A DNA stretch of 64,000 nucleotides from Pontibacter sp. Tf4 (GTDB taxonomy: Bacteria > Bacteroidota > Bacteroidia > Cytophagales > Hymenobacteraceae). This document shows, piece after piece, positions 1 through 8,065 of this stretch (position 1 is its first letter; every line of letters begins with the position of its first letter). The stretch is from positions 1-64,000 of the forward strand of contig NZ_JACKZC010000009.1 in the NCBI RefSeq assembly GCF_014212495.1, read 5' to 3'. The translations under genes were made by a program, and so were the position numbers. The notes under the pieces were generated by a model. The model searched no databases. It was not told where the DNA came from and saw only the letters and a list, made by a program, of their open reading frames with translations.

Positions 1-353
1 CACCAAAGTCTTGCCTGGACGCTTCCGTCCGAAAGCCAGCTTTCTTCCGGCACCGCCGAAGCAAGACTTCTACTCAGAAACTGCTTTTCTTCCTTTGGCT
101 CTTTTTCTGATCGTTGCCCGCCTTTAGTGGCCTTTGATGCCTTCCAGCCCTTAAAAAGCCTGAAAAGCGCACCACTTTAAAATCTGAAAATAAGCCCAAT
201 CACGGCCAACTATTGGATATACGACAACATACGCTTATCTGCACTATGTACGTAACTGCTTTTACCCATTCTGTCGCAGGTTTTGTTTCTGGATCTGGTA
301 TAAGTAGTTGCAGTACACATGTTGTTATATCGTTGAGCTAATATAGGTGTTTA
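1..353. other. left-edge stretch without an assignable gene
   Basis: No gene can be assigned here. Forward frames are open from the window edge (one to about base 174, another to about base 130), but neither shows a recognisable motif, so a gene tail entering from the left cannot be excluded. A 9-base inverted repeat (AAGTCTTGC at 6-14, GCAAGACTT at 61-69) encloses a G+C-rich loop. The stretch lies beyond the 3' end of the recombinase gene. Confidence 0.4.
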
Positions 354-1808
354 CTACAGATTATCCAACGGGCTGACAATTTTATCCAAGGCATGGGTGG
401 TGATGTGGGTATAGATCTCGGTGGTCTTGCTGCTCCGATGCCCCAGCAGCACCTGGATGTAACGCAAATCCGTCCCCTGCTCCAGTAGATGCGTGGCAAA
501 GGAATGCCGGAGCGTATGGGGCGTAGCAGGGGCTTTCACCCCAGCCTTTTCTTTACTTGCCCGAAATACGTTGCGGATGCTTTCCACCGTGTACTGCCCG
601 CCTGTCTGCCCTTCAAAGAGCCACACCTTGGGCTTATACTGCTTATAATACGCTCGCAGGCTTTCCAACAGCTTTTGCGAGAGCAGCGTAGTGCGGTCTT
701 TCTTACCCTTACCGCCACGGATCAATAGCAAATTTCTATCTGACTGCACATCGGTCAGTTTCAGGTTGATCACCTCCCCTATTCTTAGCCCGCCTGCATA
801 CAAGAGCTGCAGCAGGCAGCGGTGCTTCAAATTCTCTGTTACAGAAAGAATCTTCAATACATCCTGCTTGCTCAATACCTGTGGCAAGCGTTCTGGCTTT
901 TCTGGCCGCTCCACTTGGTTTAACTGCACCTCATGCCGCAGCAGCACCCGCTGGTAATAAAACTTCACCGCATTGATACTCTGGTTGATAAAGGATACAG
1001 AATACGTGCCTGCCTGCACCATCTGGCGGTGGTAGTGGTTGATCTCTTCTTCTGAAAAGGCATGAATATGTTCCAGTCCCTTCTCTTTATAAGTGTTCAG
1101 AAAACGAAGCAGCAAAGCGTGATACGAGCGGATGGTGCTCAGGCTATAGTTAAGTAAAAACAACTTTTCAATATAGTTCAGCGGGCAAGCGATATACCCA
1201 TCGCCTTTCAGGTAGCTTTGCTCCCAGAGTCTTGCCTGCAAAGCCATGTCTTTTACCTGCATCGTCTGAGCCAGCCACAGCTGGGCTACAGGTTCTACTT
1301 CTGTCAGCAGTGTGTGCATACTGCTACTTTCGGTAGGGATCACAAAGCACTGCATCTCTGATAGCCACACAGCTACCTTGCTTTGCTTCAGGCAAACATA
1401 GATATCTTTGTTGTAGGCGTAGCTGAGTTGTATATAAGCTTTGCCCTGATGCTCCAATGGCTGCAAACGGATTACTGGCTTTAGGGGCACTTTCTTTAGG
1501 GGTTCTGCCTGTAGTGTCTCTTCTTGCAAAATGATGGTGCCATGGGCAGGACGCAGGCGTTTGGGCTTATACAAATAACGGGTATCTACTTTGGCCAGCC
1601 CCTGAAAGTGCTGGTGCGTCATCTCAATGGCCTGATTTGTATGATGCATCACAAAGCACTTGTAGGTCTTGCTGAACTTAAGCCAAGCGGCTTCCTTTAA
1701 GCGTTTACTGATAAAAGGGTTAGGCTTAAACCACAGGCGAATGAATTTTTTACCTGCATGTTCCAGCGGGTTGAGGTAAATAACAGGTAAGGCGGACGGG
1801 TAAGACAT
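354..1808 (-). CDS. tyrosine recombinase/integrase, XerC/D-like catalytic domain
   Basis: A site-specific recombinase of about 484 residues. The C-terminal third has the tyrosine-recombinase signature: an Arg in a GGLRIGEV motif, a HTLRHSFATHLLEQG box (H-x-x-R), LLGHRSSKTTEIYTHI with the second His and the nucleophile Tyr near residue 466. Before it lies a SAM-like core-binding region (about 215-300). The first 200 residues, with two similar HxGKxxIxL-type segments, look like an added DNA-binding part not found in plain Xer proteins. The frame stays open upstream to 1973, but that extension overlaps both the palindrome at 1862-1905 and the divergent gene. The ATG at 1808 (MSYPSALP) is therefore the more likely start. 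It faces the zinc-finger gene at 1915. Cellular Xer, integron-like or island integrase are all possible; the added N-domain argues against housekeeping XerC/D. Confidence 0.85.
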   Translation of the reverse strand: MSYPSALPVIYLNPLEHAGKKFIRLWFKPNPFISKRLKEAAWLKFSKTYKCFVMHHTNQAIEMTHQHFQGLAKVDTRYLYKPKRLRPAHGTIILQEETLQAEPLKKVPLKPVIRLQPLEHQGKAYIQLSYAYNKDIYVCLKQSKVAVWLSEMQCFVIPTESSSMHTLLTEVEPVAQLWLAQTMQVKDMALQARLWEQSYLKGDGYIACPLNYIEKLFLLNYSLSTIRSYHALLLRFLNTYKEKGLEHIHAFSEEEINHYHRQMVQAGTYSVSFINQSINAVKFYYQRVLLRHEVQLNQVERPEKPERLPQVLSKQDVLKILSVTENLKHRCLLQLLYAGGLRIGEVINLKLTDVQSDRNLLLIRGGKGKKDRTTLLSQKLLESLRAYYKQYKPKVWLFEGQTGGQYTVESIRNVFRASKEKAGVKAPATPHTLRHSFATHLLEQGTDLRYIQVLLGHRSSKTTEIYTHITTHALDKIVSPLDNL

Positions 1809-1861
1809 AAGCACTGCACATAGAAGAAGGCTTAAAGGTAAAACCTTCTCTTGCCCTAGCC

Positions 1862-1905
1862 GTGTTATTACCCGAGTATAAACGGATATACTCGGGTAAT
1901 AACAC
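1862..1905. promoter_or_regulatory. perfect 19-6-19 inverted repeat between recombinase and zinc-finger gene
   Basis: The left arm GTGTTATTACCCGAGTATA (1862-1880) and its exact reverse complement (1887-1905) are separated by a 6-base spacer AACGGA. It lies between two divergent genes, ending 9 bases before the ATG at 1915. Dyad arms with a 6-8 base centre are the geometry of tyrosine-recombinase core sites (dif has 11-6-11). The same structure could be an operator for either gene or a 5' UTR hairpin. The function is inference; the palindrome itself is certain. Confidence 0.75.
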
Positions 1906-1914
1906 ACGTAGTGT

Positions 1915-2295
1915 ATGGAGCAAAGCAACAAATGCCTGCAGTGTGCAGCAACTATAATGGGCAGAAGCGACAAACGCTACTGTTCTGATCAATGCCGCTA
2001 TCTGGCCAACAACAAAGCCAAGCGGCAGAGTCAGGGAGAAAAACGCATCCAGCAGGTCAACGCAGCCCTTCGGAAAAACCGCAGCATCTTAAAGCAGCTC
2101 AGCCCGCAGGGAAAGACCACCATCCCCCGACAGTATCTGGAGCTGGCAGGCTTTGACTTCCGCTACCTCACCCAACTTTACCGCACCCAGAAAGGAAATA
2201 CCTATTCCCTATGTTATGATTATGGCTACCTGCTCCTGCCCGATGAGAAGGTGCTGATTGTGAATTGGCAGCCTTACATGGATGGGCTTAGCTAA
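1915..2295 (+). CDS. small zinc-finger protein divergent from the recombinase
   Basis: 126 residues, unknown function. The N-terminus has a treble-clef-like cysteine pattern CLQC (residues 7-10) and CSDQC (about 23-27) in the context GRSDKRYCSDQCR, then a basic helix rich in Lys/Arg/Gln. This resembles short Zn-binding proteins of Bacteroidota annotated as DUF2116-like or hypothetical; I make no firm family claim. The C-terminal half (KTTIPRQYLELAGFDFRYLTQLYR, tyrosine-rich) looks like a small folded domain. The ATG at 1915 is needed to keep the first Cys pair. Its position opposite the recombinase, with the palindrome between them, suggests an accessory factor or regulator, such as a directionality factor; this is inference. 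Confidence 0.7.
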   Translation: MEQSNKCLQCAATIMGRSDKRYCSDQCRYLANNKAKRQSQGEKRIQQVNAALRKNRSILKQLSPQGKTTIPRQYLELAGFDFRYLTQLYRTQKGNTYSLCYDYGYLLLPDEKVLIVNWQPYMDGLS

Positions 2296-2453
2296 GGGTA
2301 GCCGGTTTGCTGCCGTTTTGAGATATGCAAGTAAGTTATTACAGTTTTACCGCTACCACTAAGCTGCCACCTCATACGTAATACAATAGCACATACAGAT
2401 TGTGTGGTTTCTTTTCAATTCGACTGAATGTAGCCGTTACAAGTTGTTACCCG

Positions 2454-3149
2454 CTAAAACAGGCTTCCCTGTTCAGGTGCCGGTAGCCAGAGAGCAGGTG
2501 TGTTATGGGCAACAGCATTTACCAAAGCCGAGACCGGATAGGCTTTCATTTCTTGGGCCGGAAAAGGCTGCAACAGTGTGTGTAACGTATGGTAACCTGC
2601 CTTTGTAGTCAGCCAGGCTTCTTCCTTTTCCGGAGTCAGTAGCACCGGCATCCGATCGTGTGTTGGCCTTACCAGCTCGTTAGCCTGCGTGGTGATGATG
2701 GTAAAGGTGTTCAATACCTGGCCGGTATGCTTATCCGCCCACGTATCCCAGAGTCCGGCAAACGAGACCAGTGCTTCGCTTTGGAGTAGAAAACGGTAAG
2801 GCACTTTGCCGGCCGCCGTATTACGCCATTCATAAAAGCTATTGGCGGGCACCAGGCACCGCTTGCTTGTGATTAGCGCCCGGAAGCTGGGCTTTTCCAG
2901 TAGCGTCTCTGCCCGCGCGTTGATGGGCGGCTTATTGCGTGGAGTTAGATCGGTAGACCAATGCGGAACCAGGCCCCAGGAAAAGAGCTGTAGCTGATCG
3001 GGTTTATCGCCTGTAACAACCGGTAACAGCTGCGGCGGGGCGGCATTGTACCGCGCTTCCAGTTGATACTTTTCAAGCAGCTGCGCTACGCGTGAAGCCT
3101 TATTATTTTTATCTTTTACCCTAATAGCTACCGAGTACCTGCCACACAT
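2454..3149 (-). CDS. yedK: SOS response-associated peptidase family (SRAP/YedK-HMCES)
   Basis: About 231 residues. SRAP proteins form a thiazolidine DNA-protein crosslink with abasic sites in single-stranded DNA through Cys2, exposed after Met removal. The start is chosen accordingly: the frame opens with MKNSMCGRYS, but only the internal ATG at 3149 gives the obligatory Met-Cys-Gly-Arg-Tyr. Other family signatures are RYNAAP, NARAET, the RCLVPANSFYEW block with the catalytic Glu, and the HDRMPVLL block with the His. Length and motif order are normal. A promoter-like element lies about 75 bases upstream. The gene is monocistronic, with the recombinase-side genes on one flank and a long spacer on the other. 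Confidence 0.95.
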   Translation of the reverse strand: MCGRYSVAIRVKDKNNKASRVAQLLEKYQLEARYNAAPPQLLPVVTGDKPDQLQLFSWGLVPHWSTDLTPRNKPPINARAETLLEKPSFRALITSKRCLVPANSFYEWRNTAAGKVPYRFLLQSEALVSFAGLWDTWADKHTGQVLNTFTIITTQANELVRPTHDRMPVLLTPEKEEAWLTTKAGYHTLHTLLQPFPAQEMKAYPVSALVNAVAHNTPALWLPAPEQGSLF

Positions 3150-3224
3150 AGAGTTCTTCATTTATTTAGCACTTTTTGCCCCTTCTTACATACCGCGTAA
3201 TTGTGTGGTAAAAAAGGTTACAGG

Positions 3225-3253
3225 CAAAAGTACCGTAAGAATAATGGATACAA
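3225..3253 (-). promoter_or_regulatory. candidate Bacteroidota-type promoter for the SRAP gene
   Basis: On the minus strand TACTTTTG (3232 to 3225) matches the TAnnTTTG -7 element exactly, and a TTG lies 18 bases upstream (3253-3251). This would give a 5' UTR of about 70 bases. The call rests on consensus match only. Confidence 0.45.
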
Positions 3254-3697
3254 AACCGCTTTACTTCATGCATGTGTTTGCAAAGCTACCTTTGTGTAAA
3301 AGGCGCTGACCGTAAGCTGGTAACTATAAGTTACCGGAAACTGACACATTCCGCACACGCTAAAACTACTTAAAAAAAATTGTAAGGGTGATCAATAAAA
3401 ACTTTTCTTTATAGTAGTTTACGGAAAGCCTATTCTTACGCGTAACATTATGCACTAAATCACCTGTTCTGAAAGTAGACAGTACGGATTCACAGCGCGG
3501 CGCTACTTAAATATCTAATTTCTAAAAGCCGGACACGATAGTGCCTGCAAAGAGTGCCGGCACAGTGTTAGTGATACCCGGCGGTGTATGATGCTACCTC
3601 TGCTAACCAGGACTGGCTTCTGAGGGAGTTTTCCTGCTAACAATACACAGCAGGAGAAACAGGCAATTTTTGACCGGATACAGGCTAAGTTAAGGCG
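3254..3697. other. spacer without visible gene
   Basis: About 440 bases between the SRAP promoter region and the end of the AraC-type gene. I see no supported ORF, RNA gene or strong hairpin terminator. The sequence is AT-rich around 3370-3450. Confidence 0.5.
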
Positions 3698-4636
3698 TTA
3701 GAAAAGGACCTTGGATGGCGCTATACCTTTAATTTTTTTAAAGCTCTTACTAAAAGCTGCCAGATCGGTAAAGTTTAACTGTGTGGCAATATCAACCCAT
3801 GAAAGGCCGTCCTTCTTCAATTCTATACTTTTATCAATGCGTTTTTTAAACAGGTAATTATAGGGGCTGTCACCAAAGCATTGTTTGAATAACCTGTAGA
3901 ACCTGAATTCAGATAAGCAGCAGGCTTCGGCAACCTGCTTTATACTAAGATCTGAGAAAAGACTGTCGTCGAGTACTTCTTTACCGGTTAATAAGCGTCT
4001 GAACAATTCCTGGCGCGTAGATAATTTCGCTGTTTCGAGGCTATAGTAAGACTTTATAGTTTCTTCGCTGTTCTTCACAACCAGTGAGGTAAGTTCGTAA
4101 ATCAGTTCGATGCCTGGCCTGTCAAGTGTTTGGGAAGCGGACGATGATATGATAAAGTTCAGTAGCTTCTGCATGGGCTTTTCAGCCACGGCCTCATTCA
4201 CAAATAATTCCGGTGTTAGCAGGTACTGGGCAGTACTGTTATAGTTATCCAGGTCGTTCGGGTAAATGGTCTGTAGCAGTAAATCATTCACAAGCGCGGC
4301 ATCAATATCCACACAAACAGCCCGGGTTATAGCATTTTTAATGGTAATATCGAACCTTGGTAAAGTTTCATTTACCAAAAGATACTTGCCGTTAGTAACG
4401 CTGAAACGTTTATCCTTCAGCCAGTAACTTTCCTCGCCCTGTGCCACAAACTTTATCCCCAGCCCCAGGGGCTTTATTTCATCTTCCAGTGAGGTAAGAC
4501 AAGAGCTCATGATCCGGTTCTTACTTTTCCTTTCTTTTAATGCATGGTAATTTTTATCCGTTACATGCAAAACCTCGCAGCTATTGCTATAGCCTGAAGT
4601 ACACTGCTTATAAGGATTTCCCTCCACTATTTCCAT
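3698..4636 (-). CDS. AraC-family transcriptional regulator
   Basis: 312 residues. The C-terminal ~100 residues form an AraC-type double helix-turn-helix: SIKQVAEACCLSEFRFYRLFKQCFGDSPYNYLFKKRI, then SWVDIATQLNFTDLAAFSKSFKKIKGIAPSKVLF, with the typical closing phrase (FSKSFKKIKGIAPSKV). The N-terminal ~200 residues are a sensor domain of no recognisable subfamily; it contains a KYLLVNETLPRFDITIKNA segment reminiscent of Bacteroidota AraC sensors. It is divergent from the PDZ-hydrolase gene at 4836 with a 199-base shared spacer, so it may control that gene as well as itself. The first ATG is used; no alternative is compelling. Confidence 0.9.
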   Translation of the reverse strand: MEIVEGNPYKQCTSGYSNSCEVLHVTDKNYHALKERKSKNRIMSSCLTSLEDEIKPLGLGIKFVAQGEESYWLKDKRFSVTNGKYLLVNETLPRFDITIKNAITRAVCVDIDAALVNDLLLQTIYPNDLDNYNSTAQYLLTPELFVNEAVAEKPMQKLLNFIISSSASQTLDRPGIELIYELTSLVVKNSEETIKSYYSLETAKLSTRQELFRRLLTGKEVLDDSLFSDLSIKQVAEACCLSEFRFYRLFKQCFGDSPYNYLFKKRIDKSIELKKDGLSWVDIATQLNFTDLAAFSKSFKKIKGIAPSKVLF

Positions 4637-4835
4637 CTGTAATTGTATTTAAAGCCTAAATATAAAAACATATATCAGGAAAGATTATATAGCCGGCCCA
4701 ACAGGAATAAAAAAGGCAGGATTTTACAAGTCTACCAATCGAAAAGCTTCTTCTTTTGTACTTTGATACATCGTGGCCTTTATTTTTCATGTTAACTGAA
4801 AACACAATCTTAACGCATAAACCAAGTCAATTTAT

Positions 4836-6227
4836 ATGAATACCTTTCTATCCTGTAACCTGGTCCAACTCGGCAGGTTACTTTTCATACTGGCTATACT
4901 TGTAGCCGGCCAGGCAGAAGCACAACAACTTAAACGCAAGGCCACACTCGGGCTACGCACTGCTATCCTTCCGGATTCGCTGGCCAGGGTGCATCAACTT
5001 AAATCAGGTATAGTTGTAACAAGGGTCAGCCCACATTCTACGGCAGAGGTACTGGGTATCAAGGAGGGCGATATTATACTTTCGGTAAACAAACAGGCGG
5101 TGCGAACTCCAGAAGATGTTGCCAGTGTAAACCAGCTGTTAACCCCAGGCCAAACTATAACTTCGCAGCTTTTGCGGGATGGTAAAAAGAAAAATATAAA
5201 AGGGAAAGTAGTTGCTAAACCTCTGGAGACAGCTGAAAAGGCCGATGTCGTTTATGACCAGGCGCCTTTCCGAAACGGACAGTTACGCACCATTACGTAT
5301 ACCCCAAAAACAGCCGGTAAACACCCGGCGATACTCTTTATACCTGGCTTTCCGTGCCAGTCAATTGACGATTATGGAACCTCTCCTTATAACCAGCTTA
5401 TAAAAGGCTGGAGCGATCTAGGGTATGTGGTAATGCTGGTAGAAAAACCGGGTTTGGGCGATAACGTGAACACACCCTCCTGCTTCGATATTGACCTTTC
5501 CACAGAGATAGAAGCGTTTGAGCAGGGTCTGTTAAAACTAAAACAACTGCCGCAGGTAAACCCGGATAACGTTTTCATTTTTGGCCACTCGATGGGTGGA
5601 ATCGTAGCACCCATCCTTAGCCAAAAACATAGCCTGAAGGGTGTTATGGTCTATGGCAGCCCTTACCGCCCGTGGTTTGAATTTGCAACAGAAATGTTCA
5701 GGTTCCAGGCACCCGCAACCGGTAAAGACTATGTAGCCCACGAAGAAACCATGCGCCAGATGCACCATGTAATGTACCGTTTCTTTGTACTGGGCCAGCA
5801 CCCTGATACCATAGCCGCAGCAGATCCGGCTTATAAAAAGATCTTACAGGAAGAATTTCAGCACACGGGTGGCGATATGTTCTGGTCAAGGGATTACCGT
5901 TACTGGCAGGAAATTGACGAGCTAAACCTAACCAAAGCCTGGGCCGAAACCGACGAACAGGTGCTTTCTATCTGGGGCGAATATGACTTTGAGATCGTAA
6001 ACGCTGAAGACCATAAACGGATTGTAGAAGTGGTAAACCATTATCACCCCGGCCACGCTACTTTCCTGACGATGCCTAAAACAAACCACTCGCTGATCCT
6101 TGTGCCGGGCATGGCCGAAGGTGTTGTCCAAATGAACAGGCGCGACCTGAACTATAACAAAGCTAACTTTAACAAAAACCTGATAACAGAAACGGACGCC
6201 TGGATGAAACGGGTGATGAAAAAATAA
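4836..6227 (+). CDS. exported PDZ-domain alpha/beta hydrolase
   Basis: 463 residues. A signal peptide (about 1-30, hydrophobic LLFILAILVAG ending in AEAQ) is followed by a PDZ domain (about 35-125; SGIVVTRVSPHSTAEVLGIKEGDIILSVN, typical of HtrA/CtpA-type PDZ). Then comes an alpha/beta hydrolase domain (about 145-460) with the nucleophile elbow GHSMGG (Ser252), a GEYDFEIV segment that could supply the acid, and a C-terminal TNHSL His. The mature protein should act in the periplasm or at the cell surface. The substrate cannot be inferred; related proteins are annotated as dienelactone-hydrolase or peptidase-like. The PDZ-before-hydrolase order is the unusual part. Upstream is the divergent AraC regulator; downstream a strong terminator. 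Confidence 0.88.
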   Translation: MNTFLSCNLVQLGRLLFILAILVAGQAEAQQLKRKATLGLRTAILPDSLARVHQLKSGIVVTRVSPHSTAEVLGIKEGDIILSVNKQAVRTPEDVASVNQLLTPGQTITSQLLRDGKKKNIKGKVVAKPLETAEKADVVYDQAPFRNGQLRTITYTPKTAGKHPAILFIPGFPCQSIDDYGTSPYNQLIKGWSDLGYVVMLVEKPGLGDNVNTPSCFDIDLSTEIEAFEQGLLKLKQLPQVNPDNVFIFGHSMGGIVAPILSQKHSLKGVMVYGSPYRPWFEFATEMFRFQAPATGKDYVAHEETMRQMHHVMYRFFVLGQHPDTIAAADPAYKKILQEEFQHTGGDMFWSRDYRYWQEIDELNLTKAWAETDEQVLSIWGEYDFEIVNAEDHKRIVEVVNHYHPGHATFLTMPKTNHSLILVPGMAEGVVQMNRRDLNYNKANFNKNLITETDAWMKRVMKK

Positions 6228-6250
6228 AGGTACTATAGCCCTTAAATCAT

Positions 6251-6293
6251 AAACCCTGTTTGCGTTTGGTAGCGCAAACAGGGTTTACTTTTT
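6251..6293 (+). terminator. intrinsic terminator after the PDZ-hydrolase gene
   Basis: A perfect 14-bp stem, AAACCCTGTTTGCG (6251-6264) with its complement at 6273-6286, has an 8-base loop and a following T tract. It starts 24 bases after the stop codon. Confidence 0.9.
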
Positions 6294-6432
6294 GCTGATG
6301 ATTCAAGAAGTTTATAAAGCTAAGTAACCAGCAAATGGCAACTTCTTGTTTGTGTACTTCAGTTTATACTTCCGGGTATAGCTTTTAACTTTACCGCCAA
6401 ACGTCCGATGAGGTAATCATTGTTCCGGCCAT

Positions 6433-6618
6433 TCATACCTGAAAGCTGCCTGCTGTCAGGTATAACTTTCCAGATTTTACGACTTCCTCATTCTTGTTCC
6501 CTACCTCAAGTAAAGCGGGGTGCTTAGGTGGCACTTGCTTCAGTTCGTATCGTTTCACTAGCGGCGCTTCCTCTTCATTTAACACCACCCTGTCACCCGT
6601 TAGGAAGTAAAGGAACAT
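6433..6618 (-). CDS. possible small hypothetical protein
   Basis: A 61-codon frame in an otherwise empty 615-base spacer. The product is charged and of balanced composition (TGDRVVLNEEEAPLVKRYEL), with no signal peptide or known motif. It is reported because nothing overlaps it and it does not look like a shadow frame. No promoter or conserved motif supports it, so it may be spurious. Confidence 0.3.
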   Translation of the reverse strand: MFLYFLTGDRVVLNEEEAPLVKRYELKQVPPKHPALLEVGNKNEEVVKSGKLYLTAGSFQV

Positions 6619-6842
6619 TGCTGTATAAATTTAGGAATTAACGGATCCGGAGTGTGGGCTTACGTATACACCTAACTGAGCTTGAACTTTCCAATAAATA
6701 CCTGGAAGCCACAAAATTGGCAGGATTTTACAACTGCTGTCTGTTCCCTTTAAATTAGTTTTGATTCAACTGCCAATCCGCTTTAAAGGCAATCTATGCT
6801 TTGGTTTCACAGCATCACATATTATCTATATAAACTACAACT

Positions 6843-8045
6843 ATGAGAAAAATTACCTTTTTACTCTTACTTTGTTGCGTGCTGGCAACAACTGCCGTGA
6901 CATTTGCCGCTGGTAAACCGCAGAAAAAAGTACCGGTCCTTTCTTTAAGTGGCAATGCTTACCAGCGTGGTTTTCAGCACGGGGCTCAAATGCGGACTGC
7001 CATTGCCGAAGTATACAAAAAATGGAAAGCTTCGATAACTAAAGACACCGGTAAAGACCCTGATGCCGTGATCGCCGATTTCTTGCGTACCTCCGACTAC
7101 AAAACTGCGATCCTAATGTATACGCCTGCGCTTTGGCAGGAAATACAGGGCATGGCGGCCGGCTCCGGTCAAACAGAAGAAGATGTGCTTGCCTTTCAGT
7201 TGATTGATGAATACTGGGGATACCTGGACCGCCTGAAAAATGGCTCCGTGGCAAAAGAGCATTGCAGTGCTATTGGCGTGGCAGCCACCAAATCCTCTCC
7301 TGCTTACATCGCCCAGAATATTGACATAGACTCGTTTATGCACGGCTACCAGGTACTCCTGCACATTGTAGCGTCAGAGGATGTGCCGGAGCAGTATATT
7401 ATGTCGTGTGCCGGTTTCCTTGGTTTTGCCGGGATGAATAACGATGGGGTTGGCGTTGTCATTAACGCCTTAACCGACCTGAACAGTGAGCCGGAAGGCC
7501 TGCCAGTGGCCTTTGTAACAAGAGGAATACTTAACCAGAATTCCGGGGAAAAAGCGTTGGATTTTGTTAAAAATGTAAACCACGCCACCGGCCAGAACTA
7601 CCTGATCGGCACCAACAATGAAGTTGTGAACCTGGAAGCATCTGCAACAACTGTCGTACCATTTTATCCAGTTGCAAGCAGGCATGTGGTGTATCATACC
7701 AACCACGCACTGGCAAACCACGATGTAAAACCCTGGAAGCAGGAATACCACGCCCGTATCCTGGCAGGCACCACACCGCATACCAACAGCCAGAAACGTT
7801 TTAAGGCACTGGAAACACGCCTGGCAAACCCGGAAACGATGCTTTCCCCGGAGGTAGTGCAGGCAACCCTGCGCTCGAAAGACGATCCACAGAGCCCGGT
7901 ATGTGTTGCCTTTAACAAAAAAAACGCATCCTTTACATTCAGTTCCGTACTCTTCACCTTCGGCAGAAAACCATCGGTGCAGGTTACCTATGGTTCACCT
8001 GATAAAGCAGGCTACCACGAATACTTTTTCGAACAGATCATCTGA
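6843..8045 (+). CDS. exported C45-family peptidase / acyl-CoA:6-APA acyltransferase-like protein
   Basis: 400 residues. After a signal peptide (about 1-23) comes the N-terminal YQRGFQHG segment typical of family C45, and then HCSAIGV, in which Cys141 would become the N-terminal nucleophile after autoprocessing. This is the Ntn-hydrolase fold shared by isopenicillin-N acyltransferase and choloylglycine hydrolase relatives. A later GFAGMNNDGVGVVIN segment and TNH motif fit the same fold. Expected chemistry is amide-bond hydrolysis or acyl transfer in the periplasm; the substrate is unknown. The stop codon is 20 bases before a class-C-like serine hydrolase, so the two are probably co-transcribed. 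Confidence 0.85.
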   Translation: MRKITFLLLLCCVLATTAVTFAAGKPQKKVPVLSLSGNAYQRGFQHGAQMRTAIAEVYKKWKASITKDTGKDPDAVIADFLRTSDYKTAILMYTPALWQEIQGMAAGSGQTEEDVLAFQLIDEYWGYLDRLKNGSVAKEHCSAIGVAATKSSPAYIAQNIDIDSFMHGYQVLLHIVASEDVPEQYIMSCAGFLGFAGMNNDGVGVVINALTDLNSEPEGLPVAFVTRGILNQNSGEKALDFVKNVNHATGQNYLIGTNNEVVNLEASATTVVPFYPVASRHVVYHTNHALANHDVKPWKQEYHARILAGTTPHTNSQKRFKALETRLANPETMLSPEVVQATLRSKDDPQSPVCVAFNKKNASFTFSSVLFTFGRKPSVQVTYGSPDKAGYHEYFFEQII

Positions 8046-8065
8046 TTCTAACCACTCTACTTACG

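Noticed and set aside
1..70. integron attC-like site next to the recombinase
   Set aside because: The inverted repeat lacks the GTTRRRY core and the attC layout, and the recombinase lacks clear evidence of the IntI-specific insert.
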